In this document: positions 20,961 to 31,175 of the stretch, piece by piece | Layout of the letters: every line of letters begins with the position of its first letter | How positions within the stretch are numbered: position 1 is the stretch's first letter | Assembly: GCA_958450325.1 (NCBI GenBank) | Contig: OY288259.1 | Span: 57,004,987 to 57,068,986 of the forward strand | Reading direction: 5' to 3' | Length of the DNA: 64,000 bases | Origin: Agrostemma githago | Taxonomy: Eukaryota; Streptophyta; Magnoliopsida; Caryophyllales; Caryophyllaceae | Position numbers and translations under genes: made by a program | The notes under the pieces: model-generated | What the model was told of the DNA's origin: nothing | The model's database searches: none | Seen by the model: only the letters and a program-made list of their open reading frames with translations

Positions 20961-23900
20961 ATGGATGAACTGAAAGACTCTCTCGCCAAGATCGAAACCC
21001 AGCTGGCCGCCATCGTGGCCAATCAGGCAACCCTATCCACCCGCCTGAGCACCGTAGAGAAGGCGGTCCCTACCGAAGGAGCCGAGCCCATCGGGCCCAT
21101 GGCCGAATTGATTAGTGTTGTTCGTAGGCTCGAAGAGCAAGTCCATTTATCGACGAACAACTCAATCCACACCGAAAACGCTCGTACTTATTCACCTCTG
21201 GATAACGAGCTACCCGCTAACCTCAACTTAACGGGACTTCCTATGTTTGAGGGTACCGAAGACCCGGTCCACCACATCCGGGCCTTCAAAGACTTCATGG
21301 CGGTTAAGGGAGTGAAGTCAACAATGTTCAAGCATTTATTCCCTTCTTCCTTGGAGAAACATCCTAAGGCCTGGTTCTACAGGCTCGACCCCAAGAAATA
21401 CAAGACTTGGGATGATGTGGCGACCGAGTTTGCTCGGAATTACGCCGACAACACTGAAATCCAGACTACAATGCGTACTCTGGAGGTAATGGCCCAAGAG
21501 CCCAAAGAAGGGTTCACAAAATATCTACAAAGATGGAGGGCCGAAAGTGTGAAGCTGGTCGACAAGCCCGGCGAGAAGGCCTTAGTAGAAGCCTTCGTCA
21601 AGAATCTACTCCCATCCTACCGGGTCCATCTCCGGTATGTTATTATCCCAAACTTTGCTGTCCTTACTGAAATGGGCACAAGGATCGAAGATGATTTGAG
21701 GTTGGAGAGCCTGACTAAGGCCTCTACCAAGGGCTATCAAGGGGCTAGTTCATCCACAAACAAGCCCACACCTGCAGCTGCAACCCGCAGCATCTTTGAT
21801 GAGGTGAATCTACTTGACACCTCATCCAAAAAGAATACACCCAATCGGGTATTCACAGATATAGGGACTACCTATACCTACGCCTTACAAAGGCTATCTT
21901 CAAAGGGTCTGATTCAACCAATAGGCCCAACTCCAGAGCCTCCAGCAGAAAAGAGGTCCAAGTACTATAATGCTCAAGCCTACTGTCAGTATCACCGGGG
22001 CAACGGACATGATACTGAAAAATGCTGGAAGTTAAAGCACTTAATCCAAGACCTTATCGAGAGCGGGAAAGTTCCGTTGCCCGGAGACAAGCCGAGCAAC
22101 AAAGAAAACCCGTTCAGCGCCCACGCCATATTCACAGGGGAGGTAATTGACTGTTCTCACCTCATTTCTCCTTTTATCCCACAAATCAATGGGATATGGT
22201 TCGATGACGAAGACGATGTCTACTTAGCCAAGGGGGAAGCTGTCCCCGTCACCCTAGAGGAGGTCCGAAAAGCCAAATCCAAGGCTCTAGCCACCGACCA
22301 CCTCGCCACTGTTGTGCGCGCCACTCCAACATCCGTCACTGAACCTGCCAGGACGGAAATAACCCCCGATGAACCAAGCAATGACACAGCCTTGGTCCAA
22401 CAAATGAAGAGGGTTCGAGTTGATCTAACCATATGGCAGCTATTGGTTAGCTCACAGGCTCATCGGGAAGCTCTGACTAAGGCTCTCGATGAGATCAAGG
22501 TCGATTCGGAAGCTACTCCCGCTGAAATGGTAGCTACCATTATGCCCTACCTCAAGGGCAAGTCCAAAGAAGAAGGTCCACTCATAACCTTCTCTGAAGC
22601 TGATCTACCTCCATTTGGGCCCAATCACAACCTGGCCCTATATATCACGGTCATCTGCAAGGGTAAGTATCTCCCGATGACCCTCATTGACGACGGATCA
22701 GCCGTGAATTTCCTACCATTAAGGACCGCTAGGGCCCTCGGCATCACTGATGCCGACTATATCCCGACGGCCCAAACTATCCAGGCCTTCGACGGGAGCC
22801 CAAAACCAGTAGCCGGGGCCGTTAAACTGAAGATCATAACGGGCCCAATCGAAAAGGAGTTAGAATTCCAGGTGATAGACGTCACCTCATCATTCAATCT
22901 CCTACTGGGAAGGCCTTGGATCCATACAGTCAAGGCCGTGCCATCTACCCTCCATCGAAAAGTAAAGATGCCACTCAAAGACGGTATCATCACATTGGAG
23001 GCGACCCCCATGGCAAGCTGTAACGCCACGAATCGGGCCGAACCACGAGGATTCGACTTCGTGGGTATGATTGAGGAGGAATATCTTTTCAAACCCTACT
23101 TCGCCCCTAGCATCGACACGATGCTACAAAATCTGGGTTACCTACCCGGAGCTACTTCAAGGCCGTATCTTCCTGCGGGGAAGATCATCGAGGTCCTAGA
23201 CAATGGAGAATCCCGACTCGGATTGGGATATACCATAAGCTCGGAGAATGTGGGCCGGGCCAATACAATCATATTCGTCACTCCAGTCTTCGGAGCCATC
23301 CAAGTGGGCCTCTACCAACCCACCATCACATATCCCGAGACCAAAAAGGCTCGGGAATGTAACTATATCCCCGACGATATATTCACCGTCCTCCAAACAG
23401 AACCCGAGAAGGGTGAAGACGACTCCGAGCCCATGATGGGGCTCTTATTTGGAGAAGACAGGACCATCCCCGCTCCAAAAGACGACTTGGTCAACTTGAT
23501 CCTCCGCAGCGATCGGTTCGACCCAACCAAGCTAATCACTGAGGTCGGTGCCAACACCGGGACGAGAGCTTGGAGGAAGACTATAAAGTGGACCGACAGC
23601 CAAGGACGGGTCTACAAGCTGACCACCGGCGAGGGAGACATGCCGGATAGCGAGTCCGAGTCTGAGTCAGAGTCAGAGTCGGAGTCTGAGTCCGAGTCTA
23701 GGGGGTCAGGTGCTAGTATCGAGTCTGTAACTCCCTTAGCCACACCCACTGAGGTCTTGGGGCCTGTCCCGAGACCTCTACCTATCCCGCCACTGACCAA
23801 CGATCAGATGGCAGCTCTATTCGAGCTATTTTCCAAATTCACTATCAATAATAATAACGAACACCGTTCTGCTTACGACTTGTCTTATTTCCAAAATTTT

Positions 23901-26900
23901 CTCAATTTCAAAAATTTTATATGCAATGACATTGAGAAACCCGACGAACAGGTACCTCTACCACAACATCTGGTCGAGCAGCTCGAGCAAAGGGAATCCC
24001 GAGATCCGGTAATCGAAGAAACCGAGTCCATCAACGTGGGAACCACTTTAGAGCCCCAGTTGCTTAAGTTGGGCCAATCTTTAGATCCAGAGGAGAGACA
24101 ACAGTTCACGGACCTCCTCCTAGAATTTAAAGACGTCTTTGCATGGTCCTACAAGGACATGCCGGGAATAGATCGAGAAATAGCAGAACACCGAATACCC
24201 ATCAAAGATGGGTACAAACCGGTTAAACAAAAACTCAGAAGAATGAAGCCCGAATGGTCTCTTAAAGTCAAAGAAGAGGTCGATAAACAATTCAAAGCAG
24301 GCTTTATACAAGTGTCTGAATATCCAGACTGGGTTGCAAACATCGTGCCGGTACCCAAGAAGGACGGCAAGGTGCGAGTATGCGTGGACTTCCGGGACCT
24401 AAACAAGGCCAGCCCAAAAGATGATTTTCCGTTACCACATATCGACATATTAGTGGATAACACGGCCGACCATGCCCTTCTATCATTCATGGACGGGTAT
24501 GCCGGATACAATCAAATCAAAATGGCAGAAGAGGATATGGGTAAGACCACCTTCATCACACCTTGGGGTACTTACTGTTACACAGTCATGCCATTTGGGC
24601 TGATTAATGCAGGAGCCACTTATCAACGGACCGCTACCACTTTATTGCACGACATGATGCATAAGGAAGTGGAGGTCTATGTGGACGATATGATCGTTAA
24701 GTCTAAAGACCGAAGCGGACACATCACGGCCCTAAGAAAGTTCTTTACCAGACTACGTAAGTACAACATGAGACTGAACCCACAAAAATGCAGTTTTGGG
24801 GTAACGTCAGGCAAATTACTGGGCCATATCGTTAGCCAACGTGGCATCGAGGTCGACCCAGCTAAAATCAAAGCCATCACCGAGATGCAGCCACCCAAGA
24901 CCGAAAAGGAAATAAGGGGGTTTCTCGGGAAAGTCCAATACATCAGCCGGTTCATTTCAAAACTAACCATGGTATGTGAGCCCATTTTCAAGAAGCTGAA
25001 GATCGGGGAACGGGTGCTATGGGACGACAAATGTCAAGCGGCTTTCGATAAAATCAAGGAGATTCTGTCTGCTCCGCCGGTACTAATGCCGCCTCAACAC
25101 GGTTTGCCTATTTCGTTATACCTAACAACGACTGAGACGGCCATGGGGGCTATGCTAGCCCAGACAGTCGATTCAGAAGAACGGGCTATTTACTACATCA
25201 GTAAGAAGTTCCTCGAATACGAATGCAAGTACACAATACTCGAGAAAACGTGCCTAGCATTGGTTTGGGCCACTAAAAAGCTCCGACACTACATGCTCAG
25301 TCACGAGGTACATGTTTTATCCAAAATGGATCCTATCAAGTACCTATTCGAGAAGCCCATCCTCAACGGGAGGATGTCAAGATGGACTCTAATGTTATCT
25401 GAGTTTGACCTCAAATTTGTACCGTTAAAAGCCATCAAAGGCCGGGTAGTTGCCGAGTTCCTCGCCGGAAGCCCGATATCCGAACAAGGCCACACCGATA
25501 CATGGGCCTTTCCTGATGAAGACATATTCCATACCGATACTGAGACATGGGATCTGTATTTTGACGGGGCATCCAACTTCCGAGGATTTGGGGTCGGAAT
25601 TCTGTTAATCTCACCCCGAGGGGAACACACTCCCTTATCCATCAAGTTGGACTTCGACGTAACCAACAACGCAGCCGAATACGAAGCATGCATTCACGGG
25701 TTGCAAGCCGCCGCTGATTTAGGGGTAACAAACCTCCGGGTCCACGGTGACTCATCATTGGTCATCAATCAAGCACTCCAAAAATGGAAAACTCGGAACG
25801 CCAATCTCGTAGCTTACCAAGCGCGAGTACGAGTTCTAGAGAAACAATTCCAGAAAGTCGAGTATATTTACCTACCCCGAGAGGAAAATCAGTTTGCAGA
25901 TGCACTTTCCAAATTAGCATCTTTACTGAACATCCCGGATCACTTGACAAGCATGCCAATTTGTGTTGAAAGGCGGTCAGAGCCGGCATACATCCATGCC
26001 ATTCAAGATATCGAGATAACTGACCCAGAACCTTGGTATCAAACCGTCTTAACATACCTGACAACGGGGGAATATCCCGCGGGAGCTGAAAATCGGGCCA
26101 AAAAGGCCCTACGAAGATTAGCAACCCAATTTGTTCGTACCGATGACGGGCAATTATACAAAAAGACGGCACAGGGGGCTCTCCTTCTATGTATCGACAA
26201 AATTCAAGCCGAGAAGGTCATGGCCGAGGTCCACGACGGTGAAAACGGTCCGCATATGAACGCCCATATGCTATCCCGTAAAATCACGAGGCTCGGGTAT
26301 TACTGGAACACCATGGAAACAGACTGCCAGTTATATGTCAAGCACTGCCATAACTGTCAGATCTTCGGTAATGTACAACATATGCCATCTTCCCTATTAT
26401 ATACCATGACATCACCATGGCCATTTTCGACATGGGGTATTGACATAATTGGGAAAGTACATCCTTCCGGGACGGGAGGACATTGCTTTATTTTGGTGGC
26501 CATCGACTACTTCACCAAGTGGGTAGAAGCCGAGTCATACCGTGTTTTGAACGCCAAGCACGTGGCCAAATTTATCCAGAATAAGATTATATGCCGGTAT
26601 GGGATCCCGCACGAATTTATCAGTGCTCACGGGACCCACTTTCAAGCTGAAACCACCGCATTGCTGGCAAAATACAAAATTCAAAGGCATACGTCCTCAC
26701 CTTACCGACCCCAAACAAACGGAGCGGTAGAAGCGGCCAACAAAACAATTGTCACCATACTTAAAAAGATGGCTGAGAATTATCGGGACTGGTCCGACAA
26801 GATACCTTTTGCCTTATGGGGGTACCGAACTTCAATCCGCACTGCAACCGGAGCAACTCCGTATTACCTGACATATGGAATGGAAGCAGTCCAACCAGTT

Positions 26901-27284
26901 GAGTTAGAAGTACCATCCCTAAGGATTCTACTTGAAAGCCAAGTACCAGAAGCGGATTGGGTCCAAGCCCGATACGATTCGCTAGTCCTCTTGGACGAAC
27001 GACGGTCCCGGGCCCTCAACAATATTCAAGTATATCAAAAGAGAATCCAGTGGGCCTTCAATAAAAGAGTTAGGCCCAGGAAAATCAAAGAAGGTGATTT
27101 GGTCCTAAAATCGGTTCGTGCCTTACTGCCGGTTGATCCAAGGGGAAAATTCAAACCCAACTGGGTTGGGCCATACTTAGTCAAGAAAATCCTATCAGGA
27201 GGAGCGGTGATGCTAACGGACCTGGACGGTAACGAGTTCGTCAACCCGACCAACTTGGACCAGCTGAAGCGCTATTACCCATAA
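20961..27284 (+). CDS. gag-pol: Element B gag-pol polyprotein (2107 aa), integrase catalytic residue altered
   Basis: One uninterrupted frame. Order by residue: coiled N-terminus (1-70); gag domain (about 85-270); degenerate zinc-knuckle-like Cys/His segment (about 338); aspartic protease Asp-Asp-Gly-Ser (about 576); Ser-Glu repeat linker (about 897-913); RT with Tyr-Val-Asp-Asp at about 1239; Ty3-type RNase H (about 1370-1505); second archaeal-like RNase H with Tyr-Phe-Asp-Gly-Ala (about 1530-1655), diagnostic of Tat; integrase His-His-Cys-Cys zinc region (about 1755-1805) and catalytic core. The integrase acidic triad would be Asp1828, position 1889 and Glu1924, but 1889 is Ala (GCT at 26625-26627). 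Element A has Asp at the same place. The start is the first ATG after the leader. No frameshift or intron separates gag from pol. Confidence 0.95.
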   Translation: MDELKDSLAKIETQLAAIVANQATLSTRLSTVEKAVPTEGAEPIGPMAELISVVRRLEEQVHLSTNNSIHTENARTYSPLDNELPANLNLTGLPMFEGTEDPVHHIRAFKDFMAVKGVKSTMFKHLFPSSLEKHPKAWFYRLDPKKYKTWDDVATEFARNYADNTEIQTTMRTLEVMAQEPKEGFTKYLQRWRAESVKLVDKPGEKALVEAFVKNLLPSYRVHLRYVIIPNFAVLTEMGTRIEDDLRLESLTKASTKGYQGASSSTNKPTPAAATRSIFDEVNLLDTSSKKNTPNRVFTDIGTTYTYALQRLSSKGLIQPIGPTPEPPAEKRSKYYNAQAYCQYHRGNGHDTEKCWKLKHLIQDLIESGKVPLPGDKPSNKENPFSAHAIFTGEVIDCSHLISPFIPQINGIWFDDEDDVYLAKGEAVPVTLEEVRKAKSKALATDHLATVVRATPTSVTEPARTEITPDEPSNDTALVQQMKRVRVDLTIWQLLVSSQAHREALTKALDEIKVDSEATPAEMVATIMPYLKGKSKEEGPLITFSEADLPPFGPNHNLALYITVICKGKYLPMTLIDDGSAVNFLPLRTARALGITDADYIPTAQTIQAFDGSPKPVAGAVKLKIITGPIEKELEFQVIDVTSSFNLLLGRPWIHTVKAVPSTLHRKVKMPLKDGIITLEATPMASCNATNRAEPRGFDFVGMIEEEYLFKPYFAPSIDTMLQNLGYLPGATSRPYLPAGKIIEVLDNGESRLGLGYTISSENVGRANTIIFVTPVFGAIQVGLYQPTITYPETKKARECNYIPDDIFTVLQTEPEKGEDDSEPMMGLLFGEDRTIPAPKDDLVNLILRSDRFDPTKLITEVGANTGTRAWRKTIKWTDSQGRVYKLTTGEGDMPDSESESESESESESESESRGSGASIESVTPLATPTEVLGPVPRPLPIPPLTNDQMAALFELFSKFTINNNNEHRSAYDLSYFQNFLNFKNFICNDIEKPDEQVPLPQHLVEQLEQRESRDPVIEETESINVGTTLEPQLLKLGQSLDPEERQQFTDLLLEFKDVFAWSYKDMPGIDREIAEHRIPIKDGYKPVKQKLRRMKPEWSLKVKEEVDKQFKAGFIQVSEYPDWVANIVPVPKKDGKVRVCVDFRDLNKASPKDDFPLPHIDILVDNTADHALLSFMDGYAGYNQIKMAEEDMGKTTFITPWGTYCYTVMPFGLINAGATYQRTATTLLHDMMHKEVEVYVDDMIVKSKDRSGHITALRKFFTRLRKYNMRLNPQKCSFGVTSGKLLGHIVSQRGIEVDPAKIKAITEMQPPKTEKEIRGFLGKVQYISRFISKLTMVCEPIFKKLKIGERVLWDDKCQAAFDKIKEILSAPPVLMPPQHGLPISLYLTTTETAMGAMLAQTVDSEERAIYYISKKFLEYECKYTILEKTCLALVWATKKLRHYMLSHEVHVLSKMDPIKYLFEKPILNGRMSRWTLMLSEFDLKFVPLKAIKGRVVAEFLAGSPISEQGHTDTWAFPDEDIFHTDTETWDLYFDGASNFRGFGVGILLISPRGEHTPLSIKLDFDVTNNAAEYEACIHGLQAAADLGVTNLRVHGDSSLVINQALQKWKTRNANLVAYQARVRVLEKQFQKVEYIYLPREENQFADALSKLASLLNIPDHLTSMPICVERRSEPAYIHAIQDIEITDPEPWYQTVLTYLTTGEYPAGAENRAKKALRRLATQFVRTDDGQLYKKTAQGALLLCIDKIQAEKVMAEVHDGENGPHMNAHMLSRKITRLGYYWNTMETDCQLYVKHCHNCQIFGNVQHMPSSLLYTMTSPWPFSTWGIDIIGKVHPSGTGGHCFILVAIDYFTKWVEAESYRVLNAKHVAKFIQNKIICRYGIPHEFISAHGTHFQAETTALLAKYKIQRHTSSPYRPQTNGAVEAANKTIVTILKKMAENYRDWSDKIPFALWGYRTSIRTATGATPYYLTYGMEAVQPVELEVPSLRILLESQVPEADWVQARYDSLVLLDERRSRALNNIQVYQKRIQWAFNKRVRPRKIKEGDLVLKSVRALLPVDPRGKFKPNWVGPYLVKKILSGGAVMLTDLDGNEFVNPTNLDQLKRYYP

Positions 27285-27700
27285 ACCCCTGTCTCAATGT
27301 CATTTGCAAAAATTTATAAAATTCGTCTTTTTATAAATTTTCAAAATTTTAGACAAGTCAGTAAGTTAGAATTAATTATTCTACCGTCGCACATCTCGAA
27401 TCAATGATCTTGATGTATTTCGAAAATTGCAAAAAAAAATCAATCAATCAATCAAATCAAATTTTGAACTACGTCTGGTTTGATTCCGCTAATTGTGGAT
27501 ACGTAGGCAACCCCTCAAAAGGGTACAACCACTGCAATATCGAAAAGACGGGAACGGTTTCAAATAATATGTCTTTTATTAATATCTCGATCAACTCGGG
27601 AATTACAAAAAAAAAAAAAAAAAAAAAAAGCCAAACACGGCAAATAACAAAAACACAGCACAAAAAATAATAATAATATTCAAATAATAAAATTAGGAGA
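27285..27700 (+). other. Spacer between gag-pol and the antisense gene in B
   Basis: About 400 bp of A/T-rich sequence with a conserved block (27478-27570) that recurs in A at 34405-34500, and a poly(A) run at 27607-27629. It lies at the convergent 3' ends of gag-pol (+) and the antisense gene (-), so it may hold both polyadenylation signals. Confidence 0.55.
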
Positions 27701-28624
27701 CTAATATCCGGGCATCTTCCCCTTTCCCTTGTCCTTCGGGTCGTGTGGAGCCCTAGGTCGTCGAGGTGGGGATGAGCGTTCCCTAATCACAAGGGGAACC
27801 TCCTTAGCACGGGCCCGCTTCTTCGACGATGGGTCTTCAATCACAGTCTTTGGCCCAAGTCGGGCCCGGACATGTTCGGGTAGCCTATCCCGTGGGCCAA
27901 GTCGGTCCTGCACGGCTAGTCTAGGGCCCAGTCTCCTTTCCAAGTCTGTCTGGGGGCTCACTTTCCCCCGAGCACCTTTAGCACCGGACCCTTTAGCTTG
28001 AGTCTTAGCCTTCTTCTTTTGCCCTGACATTAGGCGGACTAGGGTAGCTGGAGTGTCTCCCTCATCAAAGAACCCCCTGTTGTCCTTAGCCTGTTCTCTC
28101 CTCAACAGGTCAAAGGCTTCATCCACCTTCAAAGCAGCTCGGGCTTTAGCATCACCTGCTTTAGTCCACTTGGTATATGAGTCTGAAACCCAGATCAAAT
28201 GCCGAGATTTGGAAATGGGCCAAGTGTGCCGGGTGTACCCTCTTTGCATCCACGTGTCGCACATCACATCCGTCAATTGGGTTGGATCACTCACAATGGC
28301 CTCTATTTCTGGTATCCGCTGAGATCGTCCATACTGCCTTAGTATGCGATCCGGGTATAGATGAACCGTTTGGGTGAAGGACAAGATCACTTGGTAACGG
28401 GCCCTCTCCCTCGGGTCCAAACCTGACCAAGCCGGGATGGGCCACCATGGCACGACCCATCGAATCAACCGTCCACCATGGATGGATAGCACCTCATCCC
28501 AATACTTCTGGCTAATCAAGCGAGAAAAATCGATGGCCCGTCGTCTCGTCATCAGCTGATTATGGCGGTAGGTGCTGGCATCGAGTGGGGGATCTATCAC
28601 TGATAGCCTCTCATAAAGCCAAAT
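27701..28624 (-). CDS. Element B antisense gene, exon 2
   Basis: Second exon of the antisense gene, 3' acceptor at 28625-28627 (CTCTTTTTTCAG before the exon). It continues the frame of exon 1 in phase 0 at the codon after Leu-Leu-Gln. The product is basic, with a Trp/Pro-rich block (Trp-Val-Val-Pro-Trp-Trp-Pro) in the first third and, near the C-terminus, four Arg-Leu-Gly-Pro type repeats in a Lys/Arg-rich tail. A's homologue at 34576-35487 is about as long and clearly similar, so the frame has been kept in two separately inserted copies. Frames reading beyond 28624 go through the intron and are spurious. Confidence 0.8.
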   Translation of the reverse strand: MWLYERLSVIDPPLDASTYRHNQLMTRRRAIDFSRLISQKYWDEVLSIHGGRLIRWVVPWWPIPAWSGLDPRERARYQVILSFTQTVHLYPDRILRQYGRSQRIPEIEAIVSDPTQLTDVMCDTWMQRGYTRHTWPISKSRHLIWVSDSYTKWTKAGDAKARAALKVDEAFDLLRREQAKDNRGFFDEGDTPATLVRLMSGQKKKAKTQAKGSGAKGARGKVSPQTDLERRLGPRLAVQDRLGPRDRLPEHVRARLGPKTVIEDPSSKKRARAKEVPLVIRERSSPPRRPRAPHDPKDKGKGKMPGY

Positions 28625-28851
28625 CTGAAAAAAGAGAACAAAAGCATTAGATTTCGAAGACAGGACGGACGACACTCGATCGAGTGACAGCATGACTCGA
28701 TCGAGTGACATCACTGGAAGCGGACAGAAGCCGTTCAGCGAAGGCACTCGATCGAGTGTCAGGGTGACTCGATCGAGTGCCCACTGCAGTAGCTGAGTCT
28801 ACGGAAAAATTCAAAAAATCAAGGAATCAAAAATAAAAAAATCCGACTTAC
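28625..28851 (-). other. Intron of element B antisense gene, with four palindromes
   Basis: 227 bp with donor GTAAGT (28846-28851, minus strand) and a pyrimidine-rich acceptor ending TTTTTTCAG. Splicing joins codons in phase 0 and gives continuous similarity to the A copy. The intron contains four CACTCGATCGAGTG-type palindromes (about 28674-28782), the same word as in B's LTRs. Confidence 0.8.
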
Positions 28852-29493
28852 TTGCAACAAACGGGTGCTTCCGGTAAGACGAATGGATTCATCTCTCTTA
28901 CGATTATCCAAGCCCTGGATGATTTCGCCCGTGATTAACCAAGTCGGGCTGTGTTCAGTCTCCATCAAATCCACCACCGTTATGAGACGAGCACTACCCA
29001 TGCAAGATAACCAATCCATGTGACCCTCAAAAGCGTAAACATGGAGCATGCAGAAAGAAAAGGCCCTGCGGCTATGGGCTGACCTCACTCGGACATCATG
29101 CGGGTTCATGAATTTCTCAGCCAAGTCGATCAGAGAAATATCACCACCTTTCATCATACGGGACACTTCGTTATGAGATAGCCCCAAAAATTCCCTCAGC
29201 TTCCTCTTTGGGTCGTAGACTGAATACGGGACAGCGGGCCGAAGCATCGGATTCCATCCTCCTATTGCAGCAATTTCTTCGGGTAAAGGGCAGATCTCGC
29301 CCCGGGGGAAGGCAAAGACATGATAAATGTCGTCCCAGTAGACCAAGCATGCATCCAGGAAATATCGGTCGACCACCATCTGACGAAACGGGTACAGCTG
29401 AGTTATACCCGTCTGGTTCAAAACCACTCTATCGGCATCCCTAAATTGACGGGACCACGCCTGCAGCATAGCACTCAACCTGTCGATCCCCAT
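28852..29493 (-). CDS. Element B antisense gene, exon 1: plant-mobile-domain-like protein
   Basis: Chosen start is ATG at 29493 (Met-Gly-Ile-Asp-Arg-Leu), shared with A; a longer frame upstream would run through the TATA box. Residues about 25-80 follow the plant mobile domain (PMD) pattern: a hydrophobic Leu/Val-rich helix with Asp-Arg, a Trp, then Phe-x-Phe-Pro-x-Gly-Glu, then a Pro/Glu helix ending Ile-Gly-Gly-Trp. The PMD occurs in plant proteins of the MAIL1/MAIN group and in transposons. Extra ORFs, some antisense, are known in Tat elements. The function in the element is unknown; packaging, silencing evasion or regulation of the sense RNA are guesses. The exon ends at CAA before GTAAGT. 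Confidence 0.75.
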
Positions 29494-29595
29494 GATAGAT
29501 TTCTTAAAAGGAATAAAGAGACTTTCTTTTTGCCTTAAGGGAAGTAAAAGACTTTCTTGTGATGGAATTATGAAAAAATCAAGAGCATAAGGAGC

Positions 29596-29603
29596 TATAT
29601 ATA
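29596..29603 (-). promoter_or_regulatory. TATA box of the antisense gene in element B
   Basis: TATATATA on the minus strand, about 100 bp upstream of the antisense ATG (29493). Element A has TATAAATA at the equivalent distance, which supports a dedicated antisense promoter. Confidence 0.6.
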
Positions 29604-29607
29604 GCAA

Positions 29608-30120
29608 TAACCTTGTAAATTTCTTTCCATATCGCTTCTAGGAAAAAGTTTCCTAATTGCAAATAGAATCAAGCCACAAGCCTAGTCTCAATACTAGTGT
29701 GGAGATGATCATCCCGAACTTTCCTAATTTCTTTAGGAGTCGATGTCAAAAATTTCAAAAATTCAAAATTTTCAAATTTCAAAATTGCAAAATTCAAGAG
29801 TCATTTTCCCCAGCACGAGTCATTTTACTACCTACGTGTTGCATACATTTTATGTAGCTTATACAGGTACGACTCAAGCAAGGCATCAAATCTCCCCAGC
29901 GGCATTTTCCAGGATAGCACGGGATGGGCCAACACACAGGCACACCCAGGGCTTACGTGACAAGCCCAAAGTCCCCACGGAGCGCAGGTATGATCTCTGC
30001 CTTATGGCTGGCGAGCCCTTCACGCGAGTCTAACGGACTATAAACGACCCGACCGGAAGTCTACCAGGTCGTAACGGGCTTGGTAGCTACTCTGACTTTC
30101 GCCCTGTCCAAGCCTCAGTC
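29608..30120 (+). other. Element B 3' untranslated region / antisense upstream region
   Basis: About 500 bp between the antisense promoter and the polypurine tract. It has A/T- and TTTCAAAA-rich stretches, then a GC-richer block similar to 36270-36577 in A. No coding signal is seen. Confidence 0.6.
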
Positions 30121-30133
30121 AGAGTGGGAGCTC
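30121..30133 (+). promoter_or_regulatory. Element B polypurine tract
   Basis: AGAGTGGGAGCTC directly before the 3' LTR. A has AGAGTGGGGGCTC in the same place. Likely plus-strand primer. Confidence 0.8.
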
Positions 30134-30947
30134 TGTAGACACCCGCATTTTGACTGCCAGGTGTCTATGGTAGTTTCCAAAAATCACCCGATGATGATCG
30201 GACGCTAACATGTTTCTACGCGCTCGGATACGGGCTCAAATCCATTAACCGCTGGTTAACACACTTACGGAGTACAAATCTCATCAAACAGACCTCAATT
30301 CCAGGCCCAGCGGACCATTCCGAGTCAAACAAGACTAATTTGGGCCAAAACCGACACCGGAATTAAAACCGACTCTTCACGATTGGGTCAACCCCGGTCA
30401 AAGTCGATCCCGAGATACACAAAACAACCATACAAACGTCAAAAGTCCAAGGCAAACACAAAACCCATCAAGGTCAAGGTCCAAACAAGACCCGCGCGAC
30501 CCATCTAGGCCACTCGATCGAGTGACCCATCCACTCGATCGAGTGGGCCTGCTTTGAGCCCGGCGGCTGACATAACGGGCCACTCGACCGAGTTGGCTAC
30601 CTACTCGGTCGAGTGCCCTAACCCGGGTGCCCTAATTTTTTCTATATAAGCACCTTCCCATACACATCTACACATCACAAAAAACCCTAGCAACCTACAC
30701 CCTACACACATACATACTACGTCGTCTACAAACCCTAGAAAAACCCTAGGAAATCGACCTTAGCAAAACCCTAAACCTAGTTTTAGGAAATTCAACCCGA
30801 GCCACCACAACTTAGCCTCCATACACCTCGAAGACTCCCGTGCCATAACCACGTTTACGAGCCTTAATCCGAGACAGAAACATGTAGGTTGAGGGTGACA
30901 AAACCCCCTTTCTTCTTTCTTTCCTCTCTTCTCCGTTTTTTTTTTTG

Positions 30948-30991
<44 letters not shown>

Positions 30992-31129
30992 GTGCTACTA
31001 CTACTACGTATTATTATTATTATTACGTATTATTATTATTATTATTACGTATTATTATTATTATTATTACTATTACGTATTATTACTATTATTATTATTA
31101 TTACGTATTATTATTATTATTATTATTAC

Positions 31130-31175
<46 letters not shown>

